From Sphingomonas sp. SORGH_AS_0879 (GTDB lineage Bacteria > Pseudomonadota > Alphaproteobacteria > Sphingomonadales > Sphingomonadaceae): a DNA stretch of 64,000 nucleotides. The first letter of the stretch is position 1. Each line of letters opens with the position of its first letter. Location: contig NZ_JAUTBJ010000002.1 of NCBI RefSeq assembly GCF_030819175.1, positions 754,001 through 818,000 on the forward strand, written 5' to 3'. Below, in pieces: positions 24,536 through 31,889 of the stretch. A program made the position numbers and the translations under genes. The notes beneath the pieces were generated by a model, which was given only the letters and a program-made list of their open reading frames with translations, searched no databases and had not been told where the DNA came from.

Positions 24536-25270
24536 TCAGCCGACCGGTCGCGCGCCTTCGTCCGGTGCGGCGCGGCCCCGATGGATCGAGGGAAGCTCGG
24601 CCAGTGTCAATCGCCGGTCATGGTTCAGGTCCAGCAGCGCAAAGCGCTTGTCCGCCGCCGCGACGAATTCCTGTGCAGACACACCGCGATTGAAGTTGCT
24701 GTCCGCCGAAGCGACCGGTTCGGGTATGCCGAGATAGCTGAAGCGCCCGGCGCCCTGGCGACCCAACAAGCTGGCCGCCGCGCGCCCGTCGGGCTGATCG
24801 CCGCCGCCGCCGCGTCCGCTGCCCATGCCGCCGCCGCCTCGGCGTCCGCCGCCCACTCCGCCGCGTCCGCCGCCGCCACGGCCACCGGCCATGCGCGCAA
24901 CCCCGCCGCCCGGCCCGGCCACGCGCAGTTCGGGAAACAGCTCGGTCTCATACCATTGCAGATCGTCGGAATCGATTTCGCCGTCCTTGCCGCGATCCAG
25001 TACCGCGAAGAAGCGCAGGGCATCCGCCTCGAACTCGGCGGGGGTCAGCGCGCCGTCGCCATTCGTATCGGCACCGGCGAACCAGCGCCGCTCGCCATCG
25101 GGGCCATGAAAGGGCTCGCCCATCGGGCTGGCGAACAGCGGGCCGCGACTGCCGGGGTGCCCTCCGCCGGGAAAGCCGCCATGGCGTCCATCGTCCGGCG
25201 GGCCCCTGTGCGGCCGATCGGCGGCGCATCCGGCCAGGACGCAACATGGGGCGAGGATCGCTGCACGCAT
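24536..25270 (-). CDS. EF-hand lipoprotein with Gly/Arg-rich linker
   Basis: A 244-residue protein with lipobox VLAGC (lipidated Cys15), so probably membrane-anchored outside the cytoplasm. Four EF-hand-type loops occur as two pairs: DTNGDGALTPAE (68-79), DRGKDGEIDSDD (92-103), DSNFNRGVSAQE (190-201) and DLNHDRRLTLAE (214-225). Loops 1 and 4 are closest to consensus; loops 2 and 3 are degenerate. Between the pairs is a linker (about 120-158) composed almost only of Gly and Arg. Calcium binding is likely; the biological role is unknown. Its stop is 10 bases from that of the convergent membrane-protein gene. Confidence 0.85.
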   Translation of the reverse strand: MRAAILAPCCVLAGCAADRPHRGPPDDGRHGGFPGGGHPGSRGPLFASPMGEPFHGPDGERRWFAGADTNGDGALTPAEFEADALRFFAVLDRGKDGEIDSDDLQWYETELFPELRVAGPGGGVARMAGGRGGGGRGGVGGGRRGGGGMGSGRGGGGDQPDGRAAASLLGRQGAGRFSYLGIPEPVASADSNFNRGVSAQEFVAAADKRFALLDLNHDRRLTLAELPSIHRGRAAPDEGARPVG

Positions 25271-25340
25271 GATCGAGGGCTTTCCGATGCTGTTCGGCCG
25301 GTCGGTGAGCCGGGCAAGCGCGTCGCCCGGGCCGGAGGGA

Positions 25341-25511
25341 TCAGCGACGGACCCAGCGGCAGATCTTGACGCGCTTACCGTGCTTCTTTTCGATCTTGCA
25401 GACGTGCTTCTTGCCGTGATGCGGGCCGCGCTGCGCCGCGACGGGAGCCGAAACCAGCATGGCGGCGGCTAGCGCGGCCGCGATCGAGGCGATCGTTCTG
25501 GAACGGGTCAT
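25341..25511 (-). CDS. Small secreted basic peptide
   Basis: A 56-residue protein: signal peptide MTRSRTIASIAAALAAAMLVSAPVAAQ, then a mature part of about 29 residues very rich in Lys, Arg and His (RGPHHGKKHVCKIEKKHGKR, then VKICRWVRR) with two cysteines that could form a disulfide. AGGA lies about 8 bases before the ATG at 25511. The same strand carries the EF-hand gene 70 bases downstream. It could bind nucleic acid, cell wall or metals; nothing in the sequence decides this. Confidence 0.7.
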   Translation of the reverse strand: MTRSRTIASIAAALAAAMLVSAPVAAQRGPHHGKKHVCKIEKKHGKRVKICRWVRR

Positions 25512-25629
25512 ATCGCTATCCTGACATGGCTGTGGGAGGGGAGGAGAGGCATCCCTAGCCGTCAGGTATCTGAAAAGTTTGATCGAGTTGTCGCGAAGTG
25601 TCGCAACCGCGACCATGGCGCACGCGCAA

Positions 25630-25664
25630 AAGAAAAGGGCGACCCCCGCGAAGGGGCCGCCCTT
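25630..25664 (-). terminator. Intrinsic terminator of rplJ-rplL
   Basis: On the minus strand AAGGGCGGCCCC (from 25664) pairs with GGGGTCGCCCTT around TTCGCG and runs into TTTTCTTTT. It begins about 54 bases after the rplL stop. Confidence 0.85.
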
Positions 25665-25717
25665 ATCCTTGGCTCGACAAGCGAACGGGTGCGGCAGGTT
25701 GCCCTGCCGCAGTCCGA

Positions 25718-26092
25718 TTACTTGAGCTCGACGGTCGCGCCGGCTTCTTCGAGCTGCTTCTTGATCTTCTCGGCCTCGTCCTTGGCAATGCCTTCCTTGA
25801 CGGGCTTCGGAGCGCCTTCGACCAGCGCCTTGGCTTCGGTCAGGCCCAGGCCGGTGATCGCGCGGACTTCCTTGATGACGTTGATCTTCTTGCCACCGTC
25901 GCCGGTGAGGATCACGTCGAATTCGGTCTTCTCTTCAGCGGCCGGAGCGGCAGCGCCGCCAGCGGCAGGAGCCGCGGCAACGGCAGCGGCGGCCGAGACG
26001 CCCCACTTCTCTTCGAGCAGCTTCGAAAGCTCAGCGGCTTCGAGGACGGTCAGCTCGCTCAGCTGGTCAACCAGCGCGTTCAGGTCTGCCAT
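25718..26092 (-). CDS. rplL: 50S ribosomal protein L7/L12
   Basis: The 124-residue stalk protein, present in multiple copies on L10 and recruiting translation factors. The N-terminal dimerisation domain ([31 protein letters not shown]) is followed by an Ala/Pro-rich hinge (about 33-52) and the conserved C-terminal domain with [40 protein letters not shown] and the ending [10 protein letters not shown]. It lies 73 bases downstream of rplJ. The pair is on the opposite strand from rpoBC and about 3.7 kb beyond it, unlike the standard rplJL-rpoBC order. Confidence 0.98.
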   Translation of the reverse strand: MADLNALVDQLSELTVLEAAELSKLLEEKWGVSAAAAVAAAPAAGGAAAPAAEEKTEFDVILTGDGGKKINVIKEVRAITGLGLTEAKALVEGAPKPVKEGIAKDEAEKIKKQLEEAGATVELK

Positions 26093-26165
26093 GTTCTTAT
26101 CTCCAATACGGGCCGGGTAAAATGGCCCGAGTGTGTCAGTTCAAATCGTCGTGTACGCCCGAAGA

Positions 26166-26687
26166 TCAGGCGGCTTCCTTGTCCTTGTCGGCATAAGCCG
26201 CGAGGACGCGGGCGATCTGCGCCGCGGGAGCCTGGGTGATGGTGGCCAGCTTCGTCGCCGGAGCGACGATGAGACCAACCAGCTTCGCCCGGAGCTCGTC
26301 CAGCGAGGGCAGAGTCGCCAGCGCCTGCACGCCTGCGACATCAAGGACGTTCGCACCCATCGATCCGCCGACGATCTCGAACTTGTCGGTCGTCTTGGCG
26401 AATTCCACGGCCACCTTGGCGGCGGCCACGGGATCGATCGAGCTGGCGATGCCGACGGGACCCGTCAGCATGTCAGCGACACCGGCATAGTCGGTGCCCT
26501 GGGCTGCGATCTTGGCAAGCCGGTTCTTCGAGACCTTGTAGGACGCGCCGGCTTCCCGCATCTTCGTGCGCAGGGCCGTCGACTGGGCGACGGTCATGCC
26601 GAGGTTGCGGGTGATGACCACCACGCCGACCTCGTTGAAGTTACGGTTCAGTTCGGCGACGGCCTGGGTCTTTTGATCGCGATCCAT
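26166..26687 (-). CDS. rplJ: 50S ribosomal protein L10
   Basis: Base of the ribosomal stalk; binds 23S rRNA and anchors L7/L12 dimers. The protein [20 protein letters not shown] is 173 residues, with the typical [14 protein letters not shown] block, LTGPVGIA and a hydrophobic C-terminal helix ([20 protein letters not shown]) that binds L7/L12. The ATG at 26687 is preferred because GGAG lies about 7 bases before it; an ATG at 26699 would add MENG and overlap this site. Expression is probably autoregulated by L10/L12 binding to the leader upstream. Confidence 0.97.
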   Translation of the reverse strand: MDRDQKTQAVAELNRNFNEVGVVVITRNLGMTVAQSTALRTKMREAGASYKVSKNRLAKIAAQGTDYAGVADMLTGPVGIASSIDPVAAAKVAVEFAKTTDKFEIVGGSMGANVLDVAGVQALATLPSLDELRAKLVGLIVAPATKLATITQAPAAQIARVLAAYADKDKEAA

Positions 26688-26854
26688 GCCATTCTCCATG
26701 GTTGGAACGACCGCGAACGGTCATCCCGGTTGCTTGACCGGGGGGTGTGACCACCCCTCGGGGTGTCCAGCGATGGGGAATGGGCAACCGACGCGTGAGA
26801 AACGCGGGGCAGACCGGGCGGGACCAGCAAGCTGGAGCGACCGGCAAAATCCTT

Positions 26855-26940
26855 TTCCCCGTCTCGGCAGGAGATTAAGCCAGGGCATATTCCCCGGCAC
26901 CTGCTGTCTTGGACGGAATCCGAACAGGCGAACCTGTCTG
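26855..26940 (-). ncRNA. Ribosomal protein L10 leader RNA (core)
   Basis: On the minus strand the transcript carries CAGACAGGTTCGCCTGTTCG, then GACAGCAGGTGCC and CTTAATCTCCTGCCGAGACG. This is the paired GCAGG..CCTGC plus conserved bulge pattern of known L10 leaders. It lies between the promoter at 26953-26981 and rplJ, so autogenous control is expected. Exact ends are approximate. The remaining leader to 26700 holds further GC-rich stems such as ACACCCCGAGGGGTGGT. Confidence 0.75.
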
Positions 26941-26952
26941 GATGCGGGGGTG

Positions 26953-26981
26953 CGCTTAGGCGGATCGGCGCGGGGAGTCAA
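26953..26981 (-). promoter_or_regulatory. Promoter of rplJ-rplL
   Basis: On the minus strand TTGACT (26976-26981), a 17-base spacer, then TAAGCG (26953-26958). The predicted transcript start is near 26946, giving a leader of about 260 bases that contains the L10 leader. Confidence 0.6.
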
Positions 26982-27003
26982 GCGATGCGACGGGATGAAG
27001 GTG

Positions 27004-27032
27004 ATGTCATCCTTGAGTCATCCCTGCGTCAC
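27004..27032 (+). promoter_or_regulatory. PhoB-box-like array upstream of phoX
   Basis: Three half-sites in direct repeat at exact 11-base steps: ATGTCAT (27004-27010), GAGTCAT (27015-27021) and GCGTCAC (27026-27032). The known half-site is CTGTCAT; matches are 6, 5 and 4 of 7 (counting C for the last base as a mismatch). The array ends 100 bases before the phoX start. Confidence 0.55.
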
Positions 27033-27131
27033 CGACATGACGCGGAAATGAAGCCGGGATGACTTGGATGGTCGGCAAACGGCGGCGCGTGAGACCGCGC
27101 CTTCCCCGCGCGGTGCCCCGGGGGATCTGCC

Positions 27132-29612
27132 ATGTCGGATATGAACAGCCTGGTCGCCTATGACGATGGCGACATCGATACCAACCGTTCGACCAACACC
27201 CATATGAGCGACCTGATCGCCACCCGCCTGTCGCGTCGCCAGACGTTGCGCCACGGCGTGTCGGCGATGACGACCGCGCTGTTCGGCGGCGCGTTGCTGG
27301 CGGGTTGCGACGACGAGAATCCGCAAGCGGTCACCGCCACGGCGGCGGGCAGCACCGCCAGCGTTGCGGCGGGCCGCCCCGTCACGCTGACCGGCACGGT
27401 GGGCAGCGGGAAGGTGGCGAACGTCAACTGGAGCCAGACGGCGGGGCCGTCGGTCACGCTGACCAACGCCAACCAGCTGGTCGCCTCGTTCCGCGCGCCC
27501 GCCGTGGCGACCGCGACGCAGCTCGCCTTCAAGCTGGAAATCACGAGCCGCGACGGGCTGGTCACGAACAACAGCGTGACGGTCACCGTGACGCCGATCA
27601 CGCTCGACTTCACCGCCGTACCGCACAGCCTGGCCGATGTGGTGACGGTACCGTCCGGCTATAGCGTGACCGTGCTGTACCGGCTGGGCGATCCGATCGC
27701 CTCGGGCGTGGCGGCCGCCGCCAATAACGGTACCGACACCAATTTCGCACAGCGCGCGGGCGACCATCATGACGGCATGAGCTATTTCGGGCTTGCCGCC
27801 AGCGGTTCGACCCCCGATCCGACGAACAGCACGCGCGGTCTCCTCGTCCTGAACCACGAGAACATCACCCAGCTTTACCTCCACGCCAACGGCCCAACGC
27901 CCGCTCCGCGCCCCGAAGCCGAGGCGATCAAGGAGATCGAGTGCCACGGCGTCTCGGTGATTGAGGTCACCCGCACGAACGGCACCTGGTCCTACGTCCA
28001 GGGCTCGGCGCTCAACCGTCGCATCACCCCCAACACGCCCATGGCGTTCAGCGGCCCGGTCAAGGGCAATACGTGGTTGAAGACCGCCTATTCGACCAAT
28101 GGCACCGGCGGGCGGGGCACGATCAACAACTGCGCCAACGGCACCATGGCGTGGAACACATACCTGACCAACGAGGAGAATTGGGCGGGCTATTTCCGTC
28201 GTCTCAGCGGGGACGCGGCGGTGCGGGCCACCACCAATCCCAAGCAGAATGTCTCGCTGGCCCGCTATGGCATCAGCGAGCCGCGTAACGGCAACTACAA
28301 CTGGGCGACCGCGACCCCGTCCGATGCGTCGAGCACCGTCTTCCGCCGCTGGAACGCGACCGCCGATGCGGCGCTCGCCGCCGATGGCACGGCGGACTTC
28401 CGCCATGAGCCGTTCCAGTTCGGCTGGGTGGTCGAGATCGACCCGTTCAATCCCGCCTCGACCCCGCGCAAGCGCACCGCGCTGGGCCGCATGAATCATG
28501 AGGGTTGCCAGAGCGGCCGGATGATCGCGGGTGTCCGCCCCGCCTTCTATATGGGTGACGATGCGCAGAACGAATATATCTACAAATTCGTCTCGGCGAC
28601 GCCGTGGAGCGCCGCGGACGCGACCGCCAGCGACCGTCTGGCGGTGGGCGACAAATATCTCGATACCGGCACGCTCTATGTCGCCAGGTTCAACGCGGAC
28701 GGCACCGGCCAGTGGATGCCGCTGGTGTTCGGGCAGAACGGGCTGACCTCGGCCAACGCGACCTATCCCTTCGCCGATCAGGCCGATGTCCTGATCAATA
28801 CCCGCCTCGCCGCCGACGCGCTGGGCGCGACCAAGATGGACCGGCCCGAATGGACCGCCGTCAATCCGGCGACCGGCGAGATGTATTGCACGTTGACCAA
28901 CAACGCCTCGCGCAAGCCGGTCGCCTCGGGCAGCCAGAGCGGCGTCGATGCGGCCAATCCGCGCGCCTATGTCGATGCGCCCTCCACCTCGGTCGGCAAC
29001 CGCAACGGCCATATCGTGCGCCTCCGCGAGACGGGCGACACGACCGAGGCGACCAGCTTCACCTGGGACGTCTATGCCTTCGGTGCGGGTGCGGACCTCG
29101 ACCCGACGAACATCAACCTGTCGGGGCTGGACGCGACCAACGACTTCTCCTCGCCCGACGGCCTGTGGTTCAGCCTGCCGAGCAATGTCGCCGGGCAGCA
29201 GACGCCGGTGATGTGGATCCAGACCGACGACGGCGCCTTTACCGACGTCACCAACTGCATGATGCTGGCGGCAATTCCGGGCCGGGTCGGCGATGGCGGC
29301 ACGCGCTCGGTGACGAGCAGTGCGGGCGGCGCTTCGGCGACCGTCACCACCCGGATCGGCAAGGCGCCCGGCGTGACGCTGAAGCGCTTCCTGGTCGGGC
29401 CGAAGCAGTGCGAGATCACCGGCATCCACTCGACCCCGGACGGCACCTCGGTCTTCGTCAACATCCAGCATCCGGGCGAGGACGCGACCAATCCAAGCGC
29501 GCCGACCAGCAACTGGCCCGACAGCCAGACGGGTTCGGCGGCGGCGACGATCCGCCCGCGCTCGGCCACCATCGTCATCACCAAGAATGACGGCGGCGTG
29601 GTCGCGATCTGA
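27132..29612 (+). CDS. phoX: PhoX-family alkaline phosphatase with Tat signal and Ig-like insert
   Basis: An extracytoplasmic phosphatase of the PhoX (DUF839) family, which releases phosphate from organic esters using iron and calcium. At 826 residues it is longer than typical PhoX. A twin-arginine motif LSRRQTL (33-39) precedes a hydrophobic stretch ending LLAGC (Cys59), so it may be a Tat-exported lipoprotein. Residues about 62-155 look like an immunoglobulin/PKD-type beta domain (TASVAAGRPVTLTGTVGSGK). The catalytic domain follows, with LLVLNHEN, GWVVEIDPFNP, GRMNHEG, MDRPEWTAVNPATGEMYCTL and SPDGLWFS. The upstream PhoB-type array and downstream terminator mark it as a single-gene unit induced by phosphate starvation. 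Confidence 0.92.
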   Translation: MSDMNSLVAYDDGDIDTNRSTNTHMSDLIATRLSRRQTLRHGVSAMTTALFGGALLAGCDDENPQAVTATAAGSTASVAAGRPVTLTGTVGSGKVANVNWSQTAGPSVTLTNANQLVASFRAPAVATATQLAFKLEITSRDGLVTNNSVTVTVTPITLDFTAVPHSLADVVTVPSGYSVTVLYRLGDPIASGVAAAANNGTDTNFAQRAGDHHDGMSYFGLAASGSTPDPTNSTRGLLVLNHENITQLYLHANGPTPAPRPEAEAIKEIECHGVSVIEVTRTNGTWSYVQGSALNRRITPNTPMAFSGPVKGNTWLKTAYSTNGTGGRGTINNCANGTMAWNTYLTNEENWAGYFRRLSGDAAVRATTNPKQNVSLARYGISEPRNGNYNWATATPSDASSTVFRRWNATADAALAADGTADFRHEPFQFGWVVEIDPFNPASTPRKRTALGRMNHEGCQSGRMIAGVRPAFYMGDDAQNEYIYKFVSATPWSAADATASDRLAVGDKYLDTGTLYVARFNADGTGQWMPLVFGQNGLTSANATYPFADQADVLINTRLAADALGATKMDRPEWTAVNPATGEMYCTLTNNASRKPVASGSQSGVDAANPRAYVDAPSTSVGNRNGHIVRLRETGDTTEATSFTWDVYAFGAGADLDPTNINLSGLDATNDFSSPDGLWFSLPSNVAGQQTPVMWIQTDDGAFTDVTNCMMLAAIPGRVGDGGTRSVTSSAGGASATVTTRIGKAPGVTLKRFLVGPKQCEITGIHSTPDGTSVFVNIQHPGEDATNPSAPTSNWPDSQTGSAAATIRPRSATIVITKNDGGVVAI

Positions 29613-29638
29613 TCGACTGGCCGCATATCGAGCCCATC

Positions 29639-29675
29639 GGGGGCGGGAAGGCGATTGCCTTCCCGCCCCCTTTGT
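29639..29675 (+). terminator. Strong terminator after phoX
   Basis: A perfect 14-bp stem: GGGGGCGGGAAGGC (29639-29652), loop GATT, and its exact complement 29657-29670, then TTTGTCGTTT. It separates phoX from the lactonase-fold gene. Confidence 0.85.
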
Positions 29676-29707
29676 CGTTTGAAGGGCCCGCGAAAGAGGG
29701 GACAGGC

Positions 29708-30796
29708 ATGACGACCACACGGCGCGAGATCATGGTCGGGGCGGCGGCGATCGGGCTGGGGAGTGCTATCGGACCCGCACTGGCGCAGGGGCCGGGCAGC
29801 GACCGGCTGATCGCGGGCACCTATGCCAATGAGGGCGGCAAGGGGCTGTACCCGATCGCGAATGGTCGGGTGGGGCAGCCGGTGGTGGGGATCGTCAACG
29901 CCTCTTTCGGCGTCGGCAACGGCCCGGGCGGCGCCTTCTACGTCTTGCGCGAACAGGCCGAGGGGCAGGTTGCCGCTTATGGTCCCGGCTGGCGCTTGCG
30001 GGGCGGGGCGTCCACCGGCGGCGCGGACCCCTGTCATGCCGCGCTCGACCGCAGATCGGCCTGTCTGGCGGTCGCCAATTATTCCAGCGGTTCGGTCGCC
30101 TTCTACCGGCTCGACCGGCGGACCGGCGCGCCGGGCGAGCCGCAGCTTTTCCAGCATCATGGGAACGGCCCCAATACCGACCGCCAGGCGGGCCCGCACG
30201 CGCATTGGGTGGGGTTCAGCCCCGACCGCCACTGGCTGCATTCGGTCGATCTGGGGGCGGATGCGATCTTCGCCTATCGCTTCGATCCCGCCGCGCGCAC
30301 GCTGGCCGAGCCGGTCCTCGCCTGGCAGGCCCCGGCGGGGGCGGGGCCGCGCCATATGGTCCGCCACCCGACCTTGCCGCGTGCCTATGTCGCCTGCGAG
30401 TTGCAGACCAGGTTGTTCGTGCTCGACGTTCAGGAGGATGGCCGGTTCCGCACGGCGGGCGAACGGGCGCTCGTGCCCGAAGGGGGGCCTGCCTCCTATG
30501 CCGCGCATATCGCGATCGATCGGGCGGGGCGGACGCTGTACGTCTCCAATCGCGGGGCCAACAGCATCACCGTCTTCGCGTTGGATGCAAGGGGAGAGCC
30601 CAAGGCGGTGCAGCATGTCCCGACCGGAGGCGACTGGCCGCGCTTCTTCCTGCTGCGCGAGGGGCGGGGGGAGATGCTGGTCGCGAACGAGCGGTCGGGA
30701 ACGGTCGTGGCGTTCCGGATCGGGTCGGACGGTCGTCTGACCGCGACAGGGCGGAGCATCGCCATTCCCGGCGTGGTGTTCCTGGCCGAGGTTTGA
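29708..30796 (+). CDS. Exported lactonase-family seven-bladed beta-propeller protein
   Basis: A 362-residue protein of the Pgl-like lactonase family (6-phosphogluconolactonase fold). The N-terminus MTTTRREIMVGAAAIGLG carries a Tat-like TRRxIM motif and signal peptide ending ALAQG, so it is probably periplasmic, unlike cytosolic Pgl. Propeller-type motifs recur: DRLIAGTYANEGGKGLY, AGPHAHWVGFSPDRHWLHSVDLGADAIFAYRFD, GPRHMVRHPTLPRAYVACEL, TLYVSNRGANSITVF and GDWPRFFLLREG. The family signature HxxW/F with nearby GxDxI is visible. The start at 29708 follows GAGGGGACAGG. The substrate is unknown; export argues against a pentose-phosphate role. Confidence 0.82.
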   Translation: MTTTRREIMVGAAAIGLGSAIGPALAQGPGSDRLIAGTYANEGGKGLYPIANGRVGQPVVGIVNASFGVGNGPGGAFYVLREQAEGQVAAYGPGWRLRGGASTGGADPCHAALDRRSACLAVANYSSGSVAFYRLDRRTGAPGEPQLFQHHGNGPNTDRQAGPHAHWVGFSPDRHWLHSVDLGADAIFAYRFDPAARTLAEPVLAWQAPAGAGPRHMVRHPTLPRAYVACELQTRLFVLDVQEDGRFRTAGERALVPEGGPASYAAHIAIDRAGRTLYVSNRGANSITVFALDARGEPKAVQHVPTGGDWPRFFLLREGRGEMLVANERSGTVVAFRIGSDGRLTATGRSIAIPGVVFLAEV

Positions 30797-30820
30797 TCAG
30801 GCAACGCCGTCATCTTGCCG

Positions 30821-30925
30821 CTCCCCGCCCGCAGGCGGTAGGGGATGGGGGAGGGCGGGACGTCTCGCCAAGGCCATCGCTCGTGGCATAGCCCCCACCC
30901 CAACACCCCTGCCGCGAGGAGGGGC
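30821..30925. repeat. Family B composite repeat (degenerate)
   Basis: CTCCCCGCCCGCAGGCGGTA begins the left palindrome. A core at 30860-30888 resembles the other copies (CGTCTCGCCAAGGCCATCGC). CACCCCTGCCGCGAGGAGG ends the right palindrome. It occupies most of the gap between the lactonase and HPP genes. Confidence 0.7.
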
Positions 30926-31028
30926 TCAAGACCAAGTTCGTCTGCTGCAACCGCAAGCCATTGTCCGTGGAGATCGGGCAAGCTGCTCGCTAAAGCGCGT
31001 TTTCCTTTCCCCAACCCCAAAAGCCACC

Positions 31029-31706
31029 ATGCACCTCTTCCAACCCCTGCTTGCCGGAGCCACCTTGCCCGGTCGTCTCATCGCCTGTGTCGGGGCGATG
31101 ATCGGCATCGCGCTGACCATCATCGTGTGCCGTGGACTGCCGCCGCTGGGCCCCGACCTGCCGATCATCGTCGCGCCGCTGGGGGCGTCCGCCGTGCTGG
31201 TCTTCGCCGTGCCCGCCAGTCCACTGGCGCAGCCCTGGTCGGTGGTCGGCGGCAATGTCCTGTCGACACTGGTCGGGGTGGCGATGTTCCAGGCCATCTC
31301 CTCGCTGCCGCTGGCGGCGGGGTGTGCGGTCGGGGGCGCGATCCTGGTCATGTCGCTGGCGCGCTGCCTGCATCCGCCCGGCGGGGCGGCGGCGCTGACC
31401 GCGGTGATCGGCAGCCAGGGAATCCATGCGGCGGGCTTCGCCTTCGCCTTTGCGCCGGTGGCGATCAACTCGATCGCGCTGGTGGCGCTGGGCATGTTCT
31501 TCCACCGCGCGACCGGACGCAGCTATCCGCATGAACCGGCGGTGATCCCGCCCACGCCTGTCGCCTTGATCCAGCCCGAGGATGTCGACGCCGCGCTGGA
31601 GGACATGCACGACAGTTTCGATATCGCGCGCGAAGATCTCGACATGCTCTTCGCCCATGCCGAGCGTCATGCGCGGGCCAGGGTTGGGAGCGCGCGGGGC
31701 GGGTGA
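31029..31706 (+). CDS. HPP-family integral membrane protein
   Basis: 225 residues with four hydrophobic helices in the first 160 positions and the defining motif CLHPPGGAAALTAVIGS (about 114-130). A second conserved stretch is APLGASAVLVFAVPASPLAQPWSVVGGN (about 54-81). The C-terminal 60 residues are soluble and acidic (DVDAALEDMHDSFDIAREDLDMLF). HPP proteins have been linked to nitrite transport in cyanobacteria and plants, but a general function is not established. The ribosome-binding site is weak. It stands alone and converges on the TonB receptor. Confidence 0.9.
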   Translation: MHLFQPLLAGATLPGRLIACVGAMIGIALTIIVCRGLPPLGPDLPIIVAPLGASAVLVFAVPASPLAQPWSVVGGNVLSTLVGVAMFQAISSLPLAAGCAVGGAILVMSLARCLHPPGGAAALTAVIGSQGIHAAGFAFAFAPVAINSIALVALGMFFHRATGRSYPHEPAVIPPTPVALIQPEDVDAALEDMHDSFDIAREDLDMLFAHAERHARARVGSARGG

Positions 31707-31714
31707 GGGGCGTG

Positions 31715-31803
31715 GCCTTCGACTTCGCTCAGGCTGAACGGAGTGAGGAGCTATATCCCATCCCCCGCCCCCACCCTCCGTTCACGCTGAGCGAAGTCGA
31801 AGC
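31715..31803. repeat. Family C repeat pair, facing arms
   Basis: The left arm at 31715-31743 reads GGCCTTCGACTTCGCTCAGG and on. The right arm at 31775-31803 contains GCTGAGCGAAGTCGAAG, its complement with one change. It sits between the converging HPP and TonB receptor genes. Confidence 0.85.
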
Positions 31804-31831
31804 GCACGCCCCCACAGTGATCAGGCATAAG

Positions 31832-31869
31832 AAAAAGGCCCGCCCCTCACGCCGAGGGACGGGCCTTTC
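31832..31869 (-). terminator. Terminator between HPP gene and TonB receptor
   Basis: AAAGGCCCGCCCCTC (31835-31849) pairs with GAGGGACGGGCCTTT (31855-31869). Read on the minus strand it is followed by a run of five T, directly after the TonB receptor. It may also serve the convergent HPP gene. Confidence 0.85.
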
Positions 31870-31889
31870 CCATCAACCGGTCACACCGA

